The notes beneath the pieces were generated by a model that worked only from the letters and a program-made list of their open reading frames with translations, searched no databases and had not been told where the DNA came from. A program made the translations under genes and the position numbers. A stretch of DNA of 64,000 nucleotides. It comes from Candidatus Enterococcus moelleringii (GTDB taxonomy: Bacteria > Bacillota > Bacilli > Lactobacillales > Enterococcaceae). Position 1 is the first letter of the stretch, and every line of letters starts with the position of its first letter. Below are positions 55,895-64,000 of this stretch, one piece after another. The stretch spans positions 40,529 to 104,528 of the forward strand of contig NZ_JAFREM010000001.1 in the NCBI RefSeq assembly GCF_017377575.1, in the 5' to 3' direction.

Positions 55895-55929
55895 ATGAGT
55901 CGGACATTTTTGTCTGGCTCTTTTTTTCT
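55895..55929 (+). terminator. Intrinsic terminator after ald
   Basis: GAGTCGGACA pairs with TGTCTGGCTC (one G-T), followed by TTTTTTT. Confidence 0.88.
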
Positions 55930-55981
55930 TTCCCCCTCCCCTTGCCTAAGTGAGTTATAATAAAAGAAAGGGGTGGGAAAT

Positions 55982-57691
55982 ATGACTATGAAATTTAAAG
56001 AATTTGCTTATGAGCGGCCGGATTTTGCGACCTATAGCCGATCATTTAAAGAACAACTGAACCATTTTATCGAAGCCGAAGCTTTCGAAAATGCGAAAGC
56101 GGCTCTTAATAAACTAAATTCATTACGCACGGACATTGATACGATGGCAAAATTAGCCTATATTCGTCATTCCGTTGACACGAGAGACAGCTTTTATGCT
56201 GAGGAGAATGCGTATTGGGATGAGCATCAACCTTTGTTTGATCAAGTCCATCATGAATTTTATCAAGCATTGCTGACTTCGCCTTTTCAAGAAGAGTTGA
56301 AGCAGCGGTTTCCCGAAACTTTGTTTTTACTAGCAAGAGATCAGATACAGCTATTGGATGATCAAGTGGTTCAGCTGAAACAGCAGGAAAACGAATGGAT
56401 TAGCAAATATACCCAATTGATTGCTTCGGCTCAGCTGCTTTTTGAAGGAAGAAAATATACACTATCTGAGATTTCGGCATGCTTCACTGTCAAAGATCGC
56501 TTTACCCGTCGCAAAGCGCAAAAAATTTATCAAAGTTTTTTTGCCAAAAATGAAGCACGCTTTGATGACATCTTTGATCATTTGGTTAAGCTGAGAACCG
56601 CTATTGCCCAGCAGCTAGGTTTTGATAATTATGTGGCTTATGGGGATATCGCCATGAACCGCTGGAGCTATGACCGCGAGCAAATTCAGGCGTTTCGTCA
56701 ATTTATTATAGATGAAGTCGTACCTAAAAACCAAGAATTGTACAAACGCCAAGCCGAACGGTTGAACTTGTCTGAGTTAGCCTATTATGACTTGCCTCTG
56801 GTATTTCCTGACGGCAATGCCAAACCACAAGGCAAAGAATGCGAATTGGTAGAAAAGGCTCGGAAGATGTATCATCAGCTTTCTGAAGAAACTGGTACTT
56901 TTTTTGACATGCTGACAGAGCAGCAGCTGATGGACTTAACTAGTCGGGCCGGCAAACAAAGCGGCGGCTATTGTGAATTTATCGATGGCTATCATATGCC
57001 GTTTATTTTCGCCAATTTTAATGGGACTTCTGATGATGTGGATGTGTTGACCCACGAGACGGGGCACGCTTTTCAGACCTATCTTTCTCGTTGGGTGGAG
57101 GAACCGGAATTAGTCTTTCCGACGTCGGATACTGCGGAAATTCATTCCATGAGTATGGAATTTTTGACTTGGCCGTGGATGGATCAGTTTTTCGGTAGCG
57201 CCAGTGATAAATATCGTTTTGCTCATTTGAGCAGTGCCCTGCAATTTTTGCCATATGGGGCTTTGGTGGATCACTTTCAAGAAGAAGTTTACTCGCATCC
57301 TGAATGGACGCCGGCCCAGCGCAAAGCCTGTTGGCGAAAATTGGAAAAACAATACTGTCCTGAACGAGATTATCGTCAATCCTCGGATTTGGATCGGGGC
57401 ACTTATTGGTATCGGCAAGGACATATTTTTGAAGTTCCCTTCTATTATATAGACTACACTTTGGCTCAAGTTTGTGCCTTCCAATTTTGGCAGCGGGCAA
57501 TTGTGGAAAAAGATCCTCACGTTTGGGAGGATTATCTGGCGATTTGTAAAGTTGGCGGAACGAAGAATTTCCTGGAGACTGTCGAGTTAGGCAATTTGGC
57601 CTCGCCTTTTGATACTGAGGCAATGAAAAAGGTGATTCAGTCAGTTGCGGATTATTTAGCTGAGGTGCCAGAAGAGAGTTTGCATAATTAA
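55982..57691 (+). CDS. pepF: M3-family oligoendopeptidase (PepF-like)
   Basis: A 569-residue zinc metallopeptidase of the M3 family that cleaves short peptides in the cytoplasm. The zinc motif is HETGH at 358-362 with the third ligand Glu about 28 residues on, in SMSMEFLTWPW. GGYCEFI and DLDRGTYWYRQGHIFEVPFYYIDY are typical of PepF-type enzymes. I use the ATG at 55982 after AAAGGGG; one two codons downstream is also possible. It has no signal peptide. Confidence 0.92.
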   Translation: MTMKFKEFAYERPDFATYSRSFKEQLNHFIEAEAFENAKAALNKLNSLRTDIDTMAKLAYIRHSVDTRDSFYAEENAYWDEHQPLFDQVHHEFYQALLTSPFQEELKQRFPETLFLLARDQIQLLDDQVVQLKQQENEWISKYTQLIASAQLLFEGRKYTLSEISACFTVKDRFTRRKAQKIYQSFFAKNEARFDDIFDHLVKLRTAIAQQLGFDNYVAYGDIAMNRWSYDREQIQAFRQFIIDEVVPKNQELYKRQAERLNLSELAYYDLPLVFPDGNAKPQGKECELVEKARKMYHQLSEETGTFFDMLTEQQLMDLTSRAGKQSGGYCEFIDGYHMPFIFANFNGTSDDVDVLTHETGHAFQTYLSRWVEEPELVFPTSDTAEIHSMSMEFLTWPWMDQFFGSASDKYRFAHLSSALQFLPYGALVDHFQEEVYSHPEWTPAQRKACWRKLEKQYCPERDYRQSSDLDRGTYWYRQGHIFEVPFYYIDYTLAQVCAFQFWQRAIVEKDPHVWEDYLAICKVGGTKNFLETVELGNLASPFDTEAMKKVIQSVADYLAEVPEESLHN

Positions 57692-57699
57692 GACTTAGT

Positions 57700-57736
57700 G
57701 GACAGCAGGAGTGACAATTTCCTGCTGTTTTTTGTT
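57700..57736 (+). terminator. Intrinsic terminator after pepF-like gene
   Basis: ACAGCAGGA pairs with TCCTGCTGT, followed by TTTTTTG. Confidence 0.88.
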
Positions 57737-57871
57737 TGCTATTAGTGGAGTGTTGGGATTTGCACAGCTATTCCTTTTGCGATATTAATATCTAATTCAT
57801 TATCTTAAATGATTTTCTTGGAGAAACAGTTAATCTTTGTGAAGAGAATTTTTGATTAAGAGGTGTTTGAT

Positions 57872-59623
57872 ATGAGGAAAAAATGGTGTCTACTGTTAAA
57901 AAGCATCCTAGAAGATCATCCTTTGTTGGGACTAGTCGTCGTTTCACTGTTCTTGCTGGTGCCGCAAATGATATCGCGAAATATGATTGTCGGCTCGGAC
58001 TCCATTTTCCATTTTAATCGTTTTTATGATACGGCGATGCAGTTGGAAGAAGGAAACTTTCAATATTTCAGCAGTATGTACGGCTTCCAACAATCTGGTA
58101 GGATCGTGAACGCTCTTTATAGTCCTTACCTCGCTTACCTTCAAGGCGGTTTGCTGCTGATAGCTAAGACATGGTTCAATTATCAGCTATTATCGAACTT
58201 CCTACTATATATATTATCCGGTTGCTCTATGTACCTTTTGCTGAAAAAGCTGAAAGTAAAAACGAAGATTGCATTTGCGATGGCAGTGATTTATTTGAGT
58301 ACTTTTGCGGTGCAATATTGGATTACCCGCCAAGGCTTCAGCAGCTGGGGCGCTGCCCTTTTGCCGATCTGTTTGACGCCGATTATTTCTATGACTGAAA
58401 AAAATGATGTAAAACTAGATTTGGGATTTTATACTGCTTTGATGTTTCAAACTCATTTTCTGTCAGCTCTCTTTTTAGTCATGATCTATCTTCCCTTTTA
58501 TCTACGAGCTTTTGTTAGATCTGCCCAAAAAGTGCAGTTTGTCCTGAAAACCGGATTGGCGATTGGTTGCTTTGCCCTGCTCACTTTAAATATATGGCAC
58601 GCTCTTTTTCAAGTCTATTCCGGCAATGAGATTCTTGCTCCCTTCATTAACCAAAGCATGGCCGAGAGTACTTTGACTTATTCCAGCTTCTATTGCCTTT
58701 TTACCCCGTTTTTCTTGTTCATCATTATCGTAAAAGTTTTAATAGTTGCCTGCAAAGTGAAAAATTTGTCGCCGTTTTTGAAGATGACAATTTGGACTAG
58801 CGTGTTTTTTTTGATTTTGGGATCAAATCTGATTCCTTGGACTTTTTTATTGGAAAGAAAAATCAAAATCGTCCAGCTGATACAGTTTCCGTTTCGTTTT
58901 GTTATTCCAGCGACAGTTTTGATTTTGGTTGCCTTGGCTCTTCTCTTGAACGATTATCATTTTGATAAACTAAAAATTTTTAAGCTGAAGCCAATGGTGG
59001 TATTGGCGATTACTCAAACGGTGATTTTGCAGATAGTTTTGCTGGGAAATTGGGCAAAATCGGATGAGTATATTTTTTCGTTGATTAATACGACAATCGC
59101 TGATGTTCCTGCCCATCAAGTAAAGGACGCCTTTTATTCCCACGATTTAAATTTGGCCTTACATTATATTCAAAAATCAACTCCCGACTATTTGCCGGTG
59201 CATAGTGAGTTTGACGGCAGTCGGTATAAGCTCTACCAAAAACAAATTATCGCTAAAGAACTTTCGTTTGAGAAAAGTGTGGAGGGTGATTGTTTAGTCG
59301 TTACTTGGGATGGCGGAAAACGGGAAAAAATTCAGGTGCCGGTTTTCGGTTACGAGGACACTGTCCTGAGATTGAATGGAAACGTACTGGATAAAAAAGA
59401 TGTTGGCTATAGTGAAATTGGAGTAGTCACTATTCCGCAGAAATTGGACAATAATCGTTTAGAGCTTAGGTATCTTCCTCCTAAATTCTTTAATTGGTCG
59501 TTAGGTATTTCTTTGCTGAGTTGTGCCTTTTCTCTAGTGATAGTTGTTTTAGGCAGAATAAAGGACGCGATTAGTCAAAATGTGGGCGATCTAACTGGAC
59601 ATGTGTATCCTTTGAAGCGATGA
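57872..59623 (+). CDS. Large polytopic membrane protein (YfhO/PTPS-related, GT-C-like)
   Basis: A 583-residue protein with about 11-12 hydrophobic helices over residues 15-410, an extracytoplasmic domain (about 410-555) and a last helix before the C-terminus. GSDSIFHFNRFYD (about 40-52) places acidic and His residues right after helix 1, as in GT-C glycosyltransferases and YfhO-like proteins. It may glycosylate wall polymers or lipids, but this is only fold-level inference. The ATG at 57872 follows AGAGGTG. Confidence 0.68.
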   Translation: MRKKWCLLLKSILEDHPLLGLVVVSLFLLVPQMISRNMIVGSDSIFHFNRFYDTAMQLEEGNFQYFSSMYGFQQSGRIVNALYSPYLAYLQGGLLLIAKTWFNYQLLSNFLLYILSGCSMYLLLKKLKVKTKIAFAMAVIYLSTFAVQYWITRQGFSSWGAALLPICLTPIISMTEKNDVKLDLGFYTALMFQTHFLSALFLVMIYLPFYLRAFVRSAQKVQFVLKTGLAIGCFALLTLNIWHALFQVYSGNEILAPFINQSMAESTLTYSSFYCLFTPFFLFIIIVKVLIVACKVKNLSPFLKMTIWTSVFFLILGSNLIPWTFLLERKIKIVQLIQFPFRFVIPATVLILVALALLLNDYHFDKLKIFKLKPMVVLAITQTVILQIVLLGNWAKSDEYIFSLINTTIADVPAHQVKDAFYSHDLNLALHYIQKSTPDYLPVHSEFDGSRYKLYQKQIIAKELSFEKSVEGDCLVVTWDGGKREKIQVPVFGYEDTVLRLNGNVLDKKDVGYSEIGVVTIPQKLDNNRLELRYLPPKFFNWSLGISLLSCAFSLVIVVLGRIKDAISQNVGDLTGHVYPLKR

Positions 59624-59629
59624 GCGCGC

Positions 59630-59665
59630 AAAAACCGGAAGGAAGTTTGTTTTCTTTCCGGTTTC
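59630..59665. terminator. Bidirectional terminator
   Basis: AAACCGGAAGG pairs with CTTTCCGGTTT, between convergent genes. Confidence 0.85.
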
Positions 59666-59672
59666 GGGCTAT

Positions 59673-60233
59673 TTAATTAAAAGCAATAATTCCCATGTAG
59701 TTCAGGATCGTCATGACGAAGCAGCAGATGGTGATGAGCAGCGAAATGGTTAAAAAGGATTGGATAACTCTGTGGATTGTTTTGATTAACCGATTTTCAG
59801 CAGGGACATAGAAATTTCGAGTGTAAATGAAAATCATCCACATAACCGCAATAATCATCGTCAGTTGCAACAAGACATCAACTGATAAAACTGTTAAGCC
59901 GTTTTCAATTACTAACCCTGTGCGCGGCAAAGACAAAACCGCCCATGCGGAAGCGGCTAGGCAAACAATAAATAGAAATATTGCTTGCTGAATCAGTGGA
60001 TTCAAGGTAGCATCGTCTTTGATTTTCTTCATAAGCTTCTCATCTCCTTTGATCATATAATCCAGTGACAGGTCAAAAAGAAGACTCAGCTCAATCAACA
60101 TAAAAATGTCAGGGAAGCTTTTCTCGTTTTCCCAGTTGGAAATAGTCTGCCGAGAAATGTGAAGTTTGTCGGCCACTTGCTGCTGGGTCAAATTCAATTC
60201 TTTTCTACGTGCTTTTAGAATATCTCCTATCAT
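59673..60233 (-). CDS. XRE-type HTH regulator with C-terminal membrane helices
   Basis: A 186-residue protein. The XRE/Cro HTH is at about 5-60 (LKARRKELNLTQQQVADKLHISRQTISNWENEKSFPD) and three hydrophobic helices lie in about 82-185. Such membrane-tethered XRE regulators are common in lactobacilli and enterococci and probably respond to membrane signals. It lies 115 bp from the old end of the CRISPR array, with no sign that it regulates it. Confidence 0.88.
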   Translation of the reverse strand: MIGDILKARRKELNLTQQQVADKLHISRQTISNWENEKSFPDIFMLIELSLLFDLSLDYMIKGDEKLMKKIKDDATLNPLIQQAIFLFIVCLAASAWAVLSLPRTGLVIENGLTVLSVDVLLQLTMIIAVMWMIFIYTRNFYVPAENRLIKTIHRVIQSFLTISLLITICCFVMTILNYMGIIAFN

Positions 60234-60249
60234 GGCTCTTCCCTCCCTA

Positions 60250-60266
60250 CACTTAAAGTATAAGTG
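60250..60266 (-). promoter_or_regulatory. Palindrome over the -10 of the XRE gene
   Basis: CACTTAAAGTATAAGTG is an inverted repeat (CACTTA/TAAGTG) that contains the likely -10 TATACT on the minus strand, so the XRE protein may repress itself. A second palindrome ATTGCTAGCAAT lies just upstream. Confidence 0.4.
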
Positions 60267-60348
60267 ATCGGGCGATTATTGCTAGCAATTTTTCTTTGCA
60301 TTGTTGGTGTGGCGGGGATGAAGAAGTTTGGAGAGATATGTTGGAGGT

Positions 60349-60377
60349 GGTTGAATTCCATTCTTTTAGATTAAAAC
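60349..60377 (-). repeat. Degenerate terminal repeat (trailer end of the array)
   Basis: Differs from the CATTC-type repeat at five positions. Four of these are at the plus-strand left end (GGTTGAATTCC in place of ATTTACATTCC) and one is near the right end (TTAAAAC in place of TTAAGAC). Decay of the last repeat is usual at the leader-distal end. Confidence 0.88.
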
Positions 60378-63300
60378 CAAAAAGGATTTGTAAGAATAGG
60401 GAAGATTCCAACTTCATTTACATTCCACTCTTTTAGATTAAGACAAGGAACAACTTTCAAACTCGCAAGCAGAATTAAATATTTACATTCCATTCTTTTA
60501 GATTAAGACCATCAGCTGATTGTGATAGTCTTCATTGGATGCCTATTTACATTCCATTCTTTTAGATTAAGACCCAAAGTGAGCTATTCGGGAAGTCACA
60601 GAGGTGGATTTACATTCCATTCTTTTAGATTAAGACTGTTGATGCAAAATCAGCACAAGGAGGAAATTACAAATTTACATTCCATTCTTTTAGATTAAGA
60701 CAGAATACATGAGTTTTTCATAAAAGGATTCATTTTGATTTACATTCCACTGTTTTAGATTAAGACAGTATCTTTAAAATCAATAGGCAACGAGTATTTG
60801 ACATTTACATTCCACTGTTTTAGATTAAGACGAATTAGTGACAGCACAGGCCGGCAAGTCGTACCAGATTTACATTCCACTGTTTTAGATTAAGACGTTA
60901 TTGATACGAATACTAAGACAATCAAGATCAATATTTACATTCCACTGTTTTAGATTAAGACAAAAGTCGTTCTTTCAGCTTACGAACAAATAAAAGCATT
61001 TACATTCCACTGTTTTAGATTAAGACTATGTTCGTCACAATACTGACCCCGATCAATCAAGATTTACATTCCACTGTTTTAGATTAAGACACACCTTGAT
61101 TATTTGATACTCCGATATTCTTGATCATTTACATTCCACTGTTTTAGATTAAGACGACTTCTGCCTGTTGCAAGTCCAGTGTGCTAACTGTATTTACATT
61201 CCACTGTTTTAGATTAAGACTCTAATCAATCCTTTCTCTTGCGAGATCCTTTAAGATTTACATTCCACTGTTTTAGATTAAGACCCTGATCATCACTATC
61301 TGCCTTGCTTGCTACTGCAATTTACATTCCACTGTTTTAGATTAAGACCAGTGGGAGTCTTTGAGAATGCAGCGAAGCTAGGAAATTTACATTCCACTGT
61401 TTTAGATTAAGACTGTAGCCGGGCATGAGGGAGCCTCACTGGGATCAGCATTTACATTCCACTGTTTTAGATTAAGACCTGCTGCGAACCCTTCTTTGTT
61501 TGAATCAATCAATATTTACATTCCACTGTTTTAGATTAAGACCTATTTTCAAAAGAAAAAGAAGCTTATTCAAAAACGCATTTACATTCCACTGTTTTAG
61601 ATTAAGACTGTGATATTGCCTCCTCTGAGACGTTAACAATTCGCATTTACATTCCACTGTTTTAGATTAAGACGAGTCGTTGAATAAGATGCCTCAGTCG
61701 TTTCAGATATTTACATTCCACTGTTTTAGATTAAGACTTGTTCACTACTTCAGATAAAACACGCCTTGCATCGAATTTACATTCCACTGTTTTAGATTAA
61801 GACCGTGATGACTTCTTTTCTTATTGCCAGCTGATGATTCATTTACATTCCACTGTTTTAGATTAAGACGTGTTATGATCCCAGTTTGGGAACGACTGTT
61901 GGATGTATTTACATTCCACTGTTTTAGATTAAGACAAATGCTGGATGTCTCGACAAGAAAAGCAAGAGCAATTTACATTCCACTGTTTTAGATTAAGACG
62001 TAGCGTCCCTTTTTGCGCATAATTCGTCAGCGTTATTTACATTCCACTGTTTTAGATTAAGACAGTACTATCACAGAAAGTAATATCGATGATTTTCTAA
62101 TTTACATTCCACTGTTTTAGATTAAGACTTAATCCTATAATTGTTTATCGTCCGATTAATCGCCATTTACATTCCACTGTTTTAGATTAAGACAACAATT
62201 CTTCAAGGGTTACGGTCACATCAAGCGAATTTACATTCCACTGTTTTAGATTAAGACGAGTACGTTGCGCTACTACCGATATAATATAAATAATTTACAT
62301 TCCACTGTTTTAGATTAAGACCTCATTGTCTAATGTAAGTACTTCTTTTTCTACCTGATTTACATTCCACTGTTTTAGATTAAGACTTAAAAATATCACG
62401 TTATACGCCACCTCTAAGGAGGATTTACATTCCACTGTTTTAGATTAAGACACTAGTTCTACCTGTTACGGTAAGCATCTTGAACTGATTTACATTCCAC
62501 TGTTTTAGATTAAGACAACACTAAGGATAGGTCTATTAGATGTACCTCTTTAATTTACATTCCACTCTTTTAGATTAAGACCGAGATAGCCGCTTTTATA
62601 TTGATGAGATAGTAAGGAATTTACATTCCACTCTTTTAGATTAAGACCGTGGCGCGGATGGGTAACACGAGAGTCCGTAAGGTATTTACATTCCACTCTT
62701 TTAGATTAAGACCGATAAGCCGCTCTCTACGCTGATCTAATGTATCTGTATTTACATTCCACTCTTTTAGATTAAGACCAAGAAACAACGTAAGACTGCA
62801 AAAGGTGTGAACTTATTTACATTCCACTTTTTTAGATTAAGACGAAGCCTTTTGCTACAGTTGATGACTTAGCCGAATTGATTTACATTCCACTTTTTTA
62901 GATTAAGACAATTTTATGTGCTGTATCAAGGAGTTGAGTTTAAAAATTTACATTCCACTTTTTTAGATTAAGACTGACAATCCGGAAACGTTAGCAGCTG
63001 CTATCAAGCATTTACATTCCACTTTTTTAGATTAAGACATTGGCCATCATGACCCAAACCAAGCAGCTTCGCCCATTTACATTCCACTTTTTTAGATTAA
63101 GACGAGAGCGTCAATTACACAACGAAAAGGAATCTTGAAATTTACATTCCACTCTTTTAGATTAAGACGGCGGCTTGACCTTGCAGCCGTACCGTCCAGC
63201 AGAAATTTACATTCCACTCTTTTAGATTAAGACATCGGCTCATAAATGACTTTGAGATTCGCAACGCGCATTTACATTCCACTCTTTTAGATTAAGACCG

Positions 63301-64000
63301 TGAGCGACTTGAACAGTATCGAGGCGCGTGTACATTTACATTCCACTCTTTTAGATTAAGACTGGTCTCACTAGATATTAGCAGCGACGCAGTAAGAGTA
63401 TTTACATTCCACTCTTTTAGATTAAGACGCGGCGGCCTTGCTTGCCCTCCACCAGCTTGTAGCGATTTACATTCCACTCTTTTAGATTAAGACCGCGTCA
63501 TATCAACGTTCTGTCGGCGTGTCATGTACATTTACATTCCACTCTTTTAGATTAAGACATTGTATTATCTACATCTAAATTAATCTTGTCTTGATTTACA
63601 TTCCACTCTTTTAGATTAAGACCGACACTAGCCAGAATAGCGCATTGCTTGCTTTTTAATTTACATTCCACTCTTTTAGATTAAGACAGTTGAAAACGAG
63701 ATGGACGCACAAAAAGCGCAATATTTACATTCCACTCTTTTAGATTAAGACTGAAATCGTGCACTTCATCAAAACAACCAAAATGAATTTACATTCCACT
63801 CTTTTAGATTAAGACGTTTACGATAATGAAACAGGTAAATATCTTTTTGAAAATTTACATTCCACTCTTTTAGATTAAGACAGCACCCTCTAATGATCAA
63901 TTCTCAGACGTTATGTAATTTACATTCCACTCTTTTAGATTAAGACGTCGAAAAAGGCCGCTGGCTGATAGACGTCGAGCTGATTTACATTCCACTCTTT
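60349..64000 (-). CRISPR. CRISPR array, type I-B-like repeats, at least 57 repeats and 56 spacers
   Basis: Repeats are 29 nt, starting ATTTACATTCCA and ending TTTTAGATTAAGAC on the plus strand, with spacers of 34-38 nt (mostly 35-37). Read on the minus strand they end in GGAATGTAAAT, the usual 3' end of type I-B repeats, so crRNA is inferred to run leftwards. I count one degenerate repeat (60349-60377), 55 complete repeats (60416-63946) and one cut by the window edge (63983). Two positions vary in blocks: CATTC at 60481-60701, CACTG at 60738-62516, CACTC at 62553-62778, CACTT at 62815-63103, CACTC at 63140 to the end; the repeat at 60416 is CACTC. No cas gene or leader is in the window. Subtype is inferred from repeat sequence only. 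Confidence 0.97.

Noticed and set aside
57018..57623. A 201-codon minus-strand ORF inside the oligoendopeptidase gene
   Set aside because: Antisense to a conserved M3 domain with the HExxH motif; no ribosome binding site or family match.
63292..63477. A minus-strand ORF of 61 codons in the CRISPR array
   Set aside because: It reads through repeats and spacers; the repeated peptide LNLKEWNVN is just the translated repeat.
60378..63982. Self-targeting spacers against genes of this window
   Set aside because: A few spacers were compared by eye without a match; this was not exhaustive, so no claim is made.
1..64000. tRNA, rRNA, insertion sequence or prophage genes
   Set aside because: None recognised on either strand; no transposase, integrase or phage structural motif seen.

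Overview
The window comes from a low-GC Gram-positive bacterium of the Lactobacillales, most likely Enterococcus or a near relative. Evidence for this is an Lsa-type ABC-F protein of exactly the enterococcal length, three Mga-type regulators, tryptophan T-box leaders, strong AGGAGG ribosome binding sites and SigA-type promoters. I see no rRNA, tRNA, insertion sequence or prophage genes. The genes are mostly chromosomal housekeeping and niche-adaptation modules, and the last 3.65 kb is a long CRISPR array.

Layout. 1-1.9 kb: a Gfo/Idh/MocA oxidoreductase (cut by the left edge) divergent from an RpiR-type regulator. 2.0-10.8 kb: a complete urease operon ureABCEFGD on the minus strand, followed in the same direction by a urea transporter and a FecCD/BtuF-type metal ABC transporter that probably supplies nickel. 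11-12.9 kb: an lsa-type ribosome-protection gene with a well-formed attenuation leader (SigA promoter, 6-codon leader ORF, competing hairpins, terminator). 13.2-18.8 kb: alpha-galactosidase, MFS transporter, LacI repressor and a TIM-barrel gene, with matching LacI-type operators. 18.9-22.3 kb: a lone AAA ATPase and an Mga-like regulator. 22.4-31.3 kb: a secreted sortase-like protein without the usual arginine, a UDG-like protein, a WYL regulator broken by a stop codon, TspO, a ClpP paralogue, a TPP riboswitch with thiD, a methyltransferase/TetR pair, a GFA protein, a TetR gene lacking a standard start codon, and a C45 acyltransferase. 31.3-39.9 kb: a C69 dipeptidase, then trpEGDCFBA behind two tandem T-box riboswitches. 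39.9-50.7 kb: OYE-like reductase, HesB-like protein, HAD phosphatase, FNT channel, OsmC, NlpC/P60 plus glucosaminidase cell-wall hydrolase, manganese-type CDF exporter with three phased palindromes, YcgQ/YcgR pair, HU. 51-60.2 kb: two overlapping Mga-like regulators, a small membrane protein, alanine dehydrogenase with a cre site, oligoendopeptidase F, a large polytopic membrane protein and a membrane-bound XRE regulator. 60.35-64.0 kb: the CRISPR array.

How parts work together. The urease block imports urea and metal, matures the enzyme and makes ammonia. The trp operon is read only when both T-boxes sense uncharged tRNA-Trp. The alpha-galactosidase block is a self-contained galactoside-use module under its own repressor. 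The CRISPR array has type I-B-like repeats, is inferred to be transcribed leftwards, and shows its old (trailer) end here. Its leader and any cas genes must lie beyond the right edge or elsewhere. Its repeats fall into discrete sequence-variant blocks that record the array's growth and possibly recombination.

All function calls rest on reading motifs and remembered family features. No database search or folding program was run.
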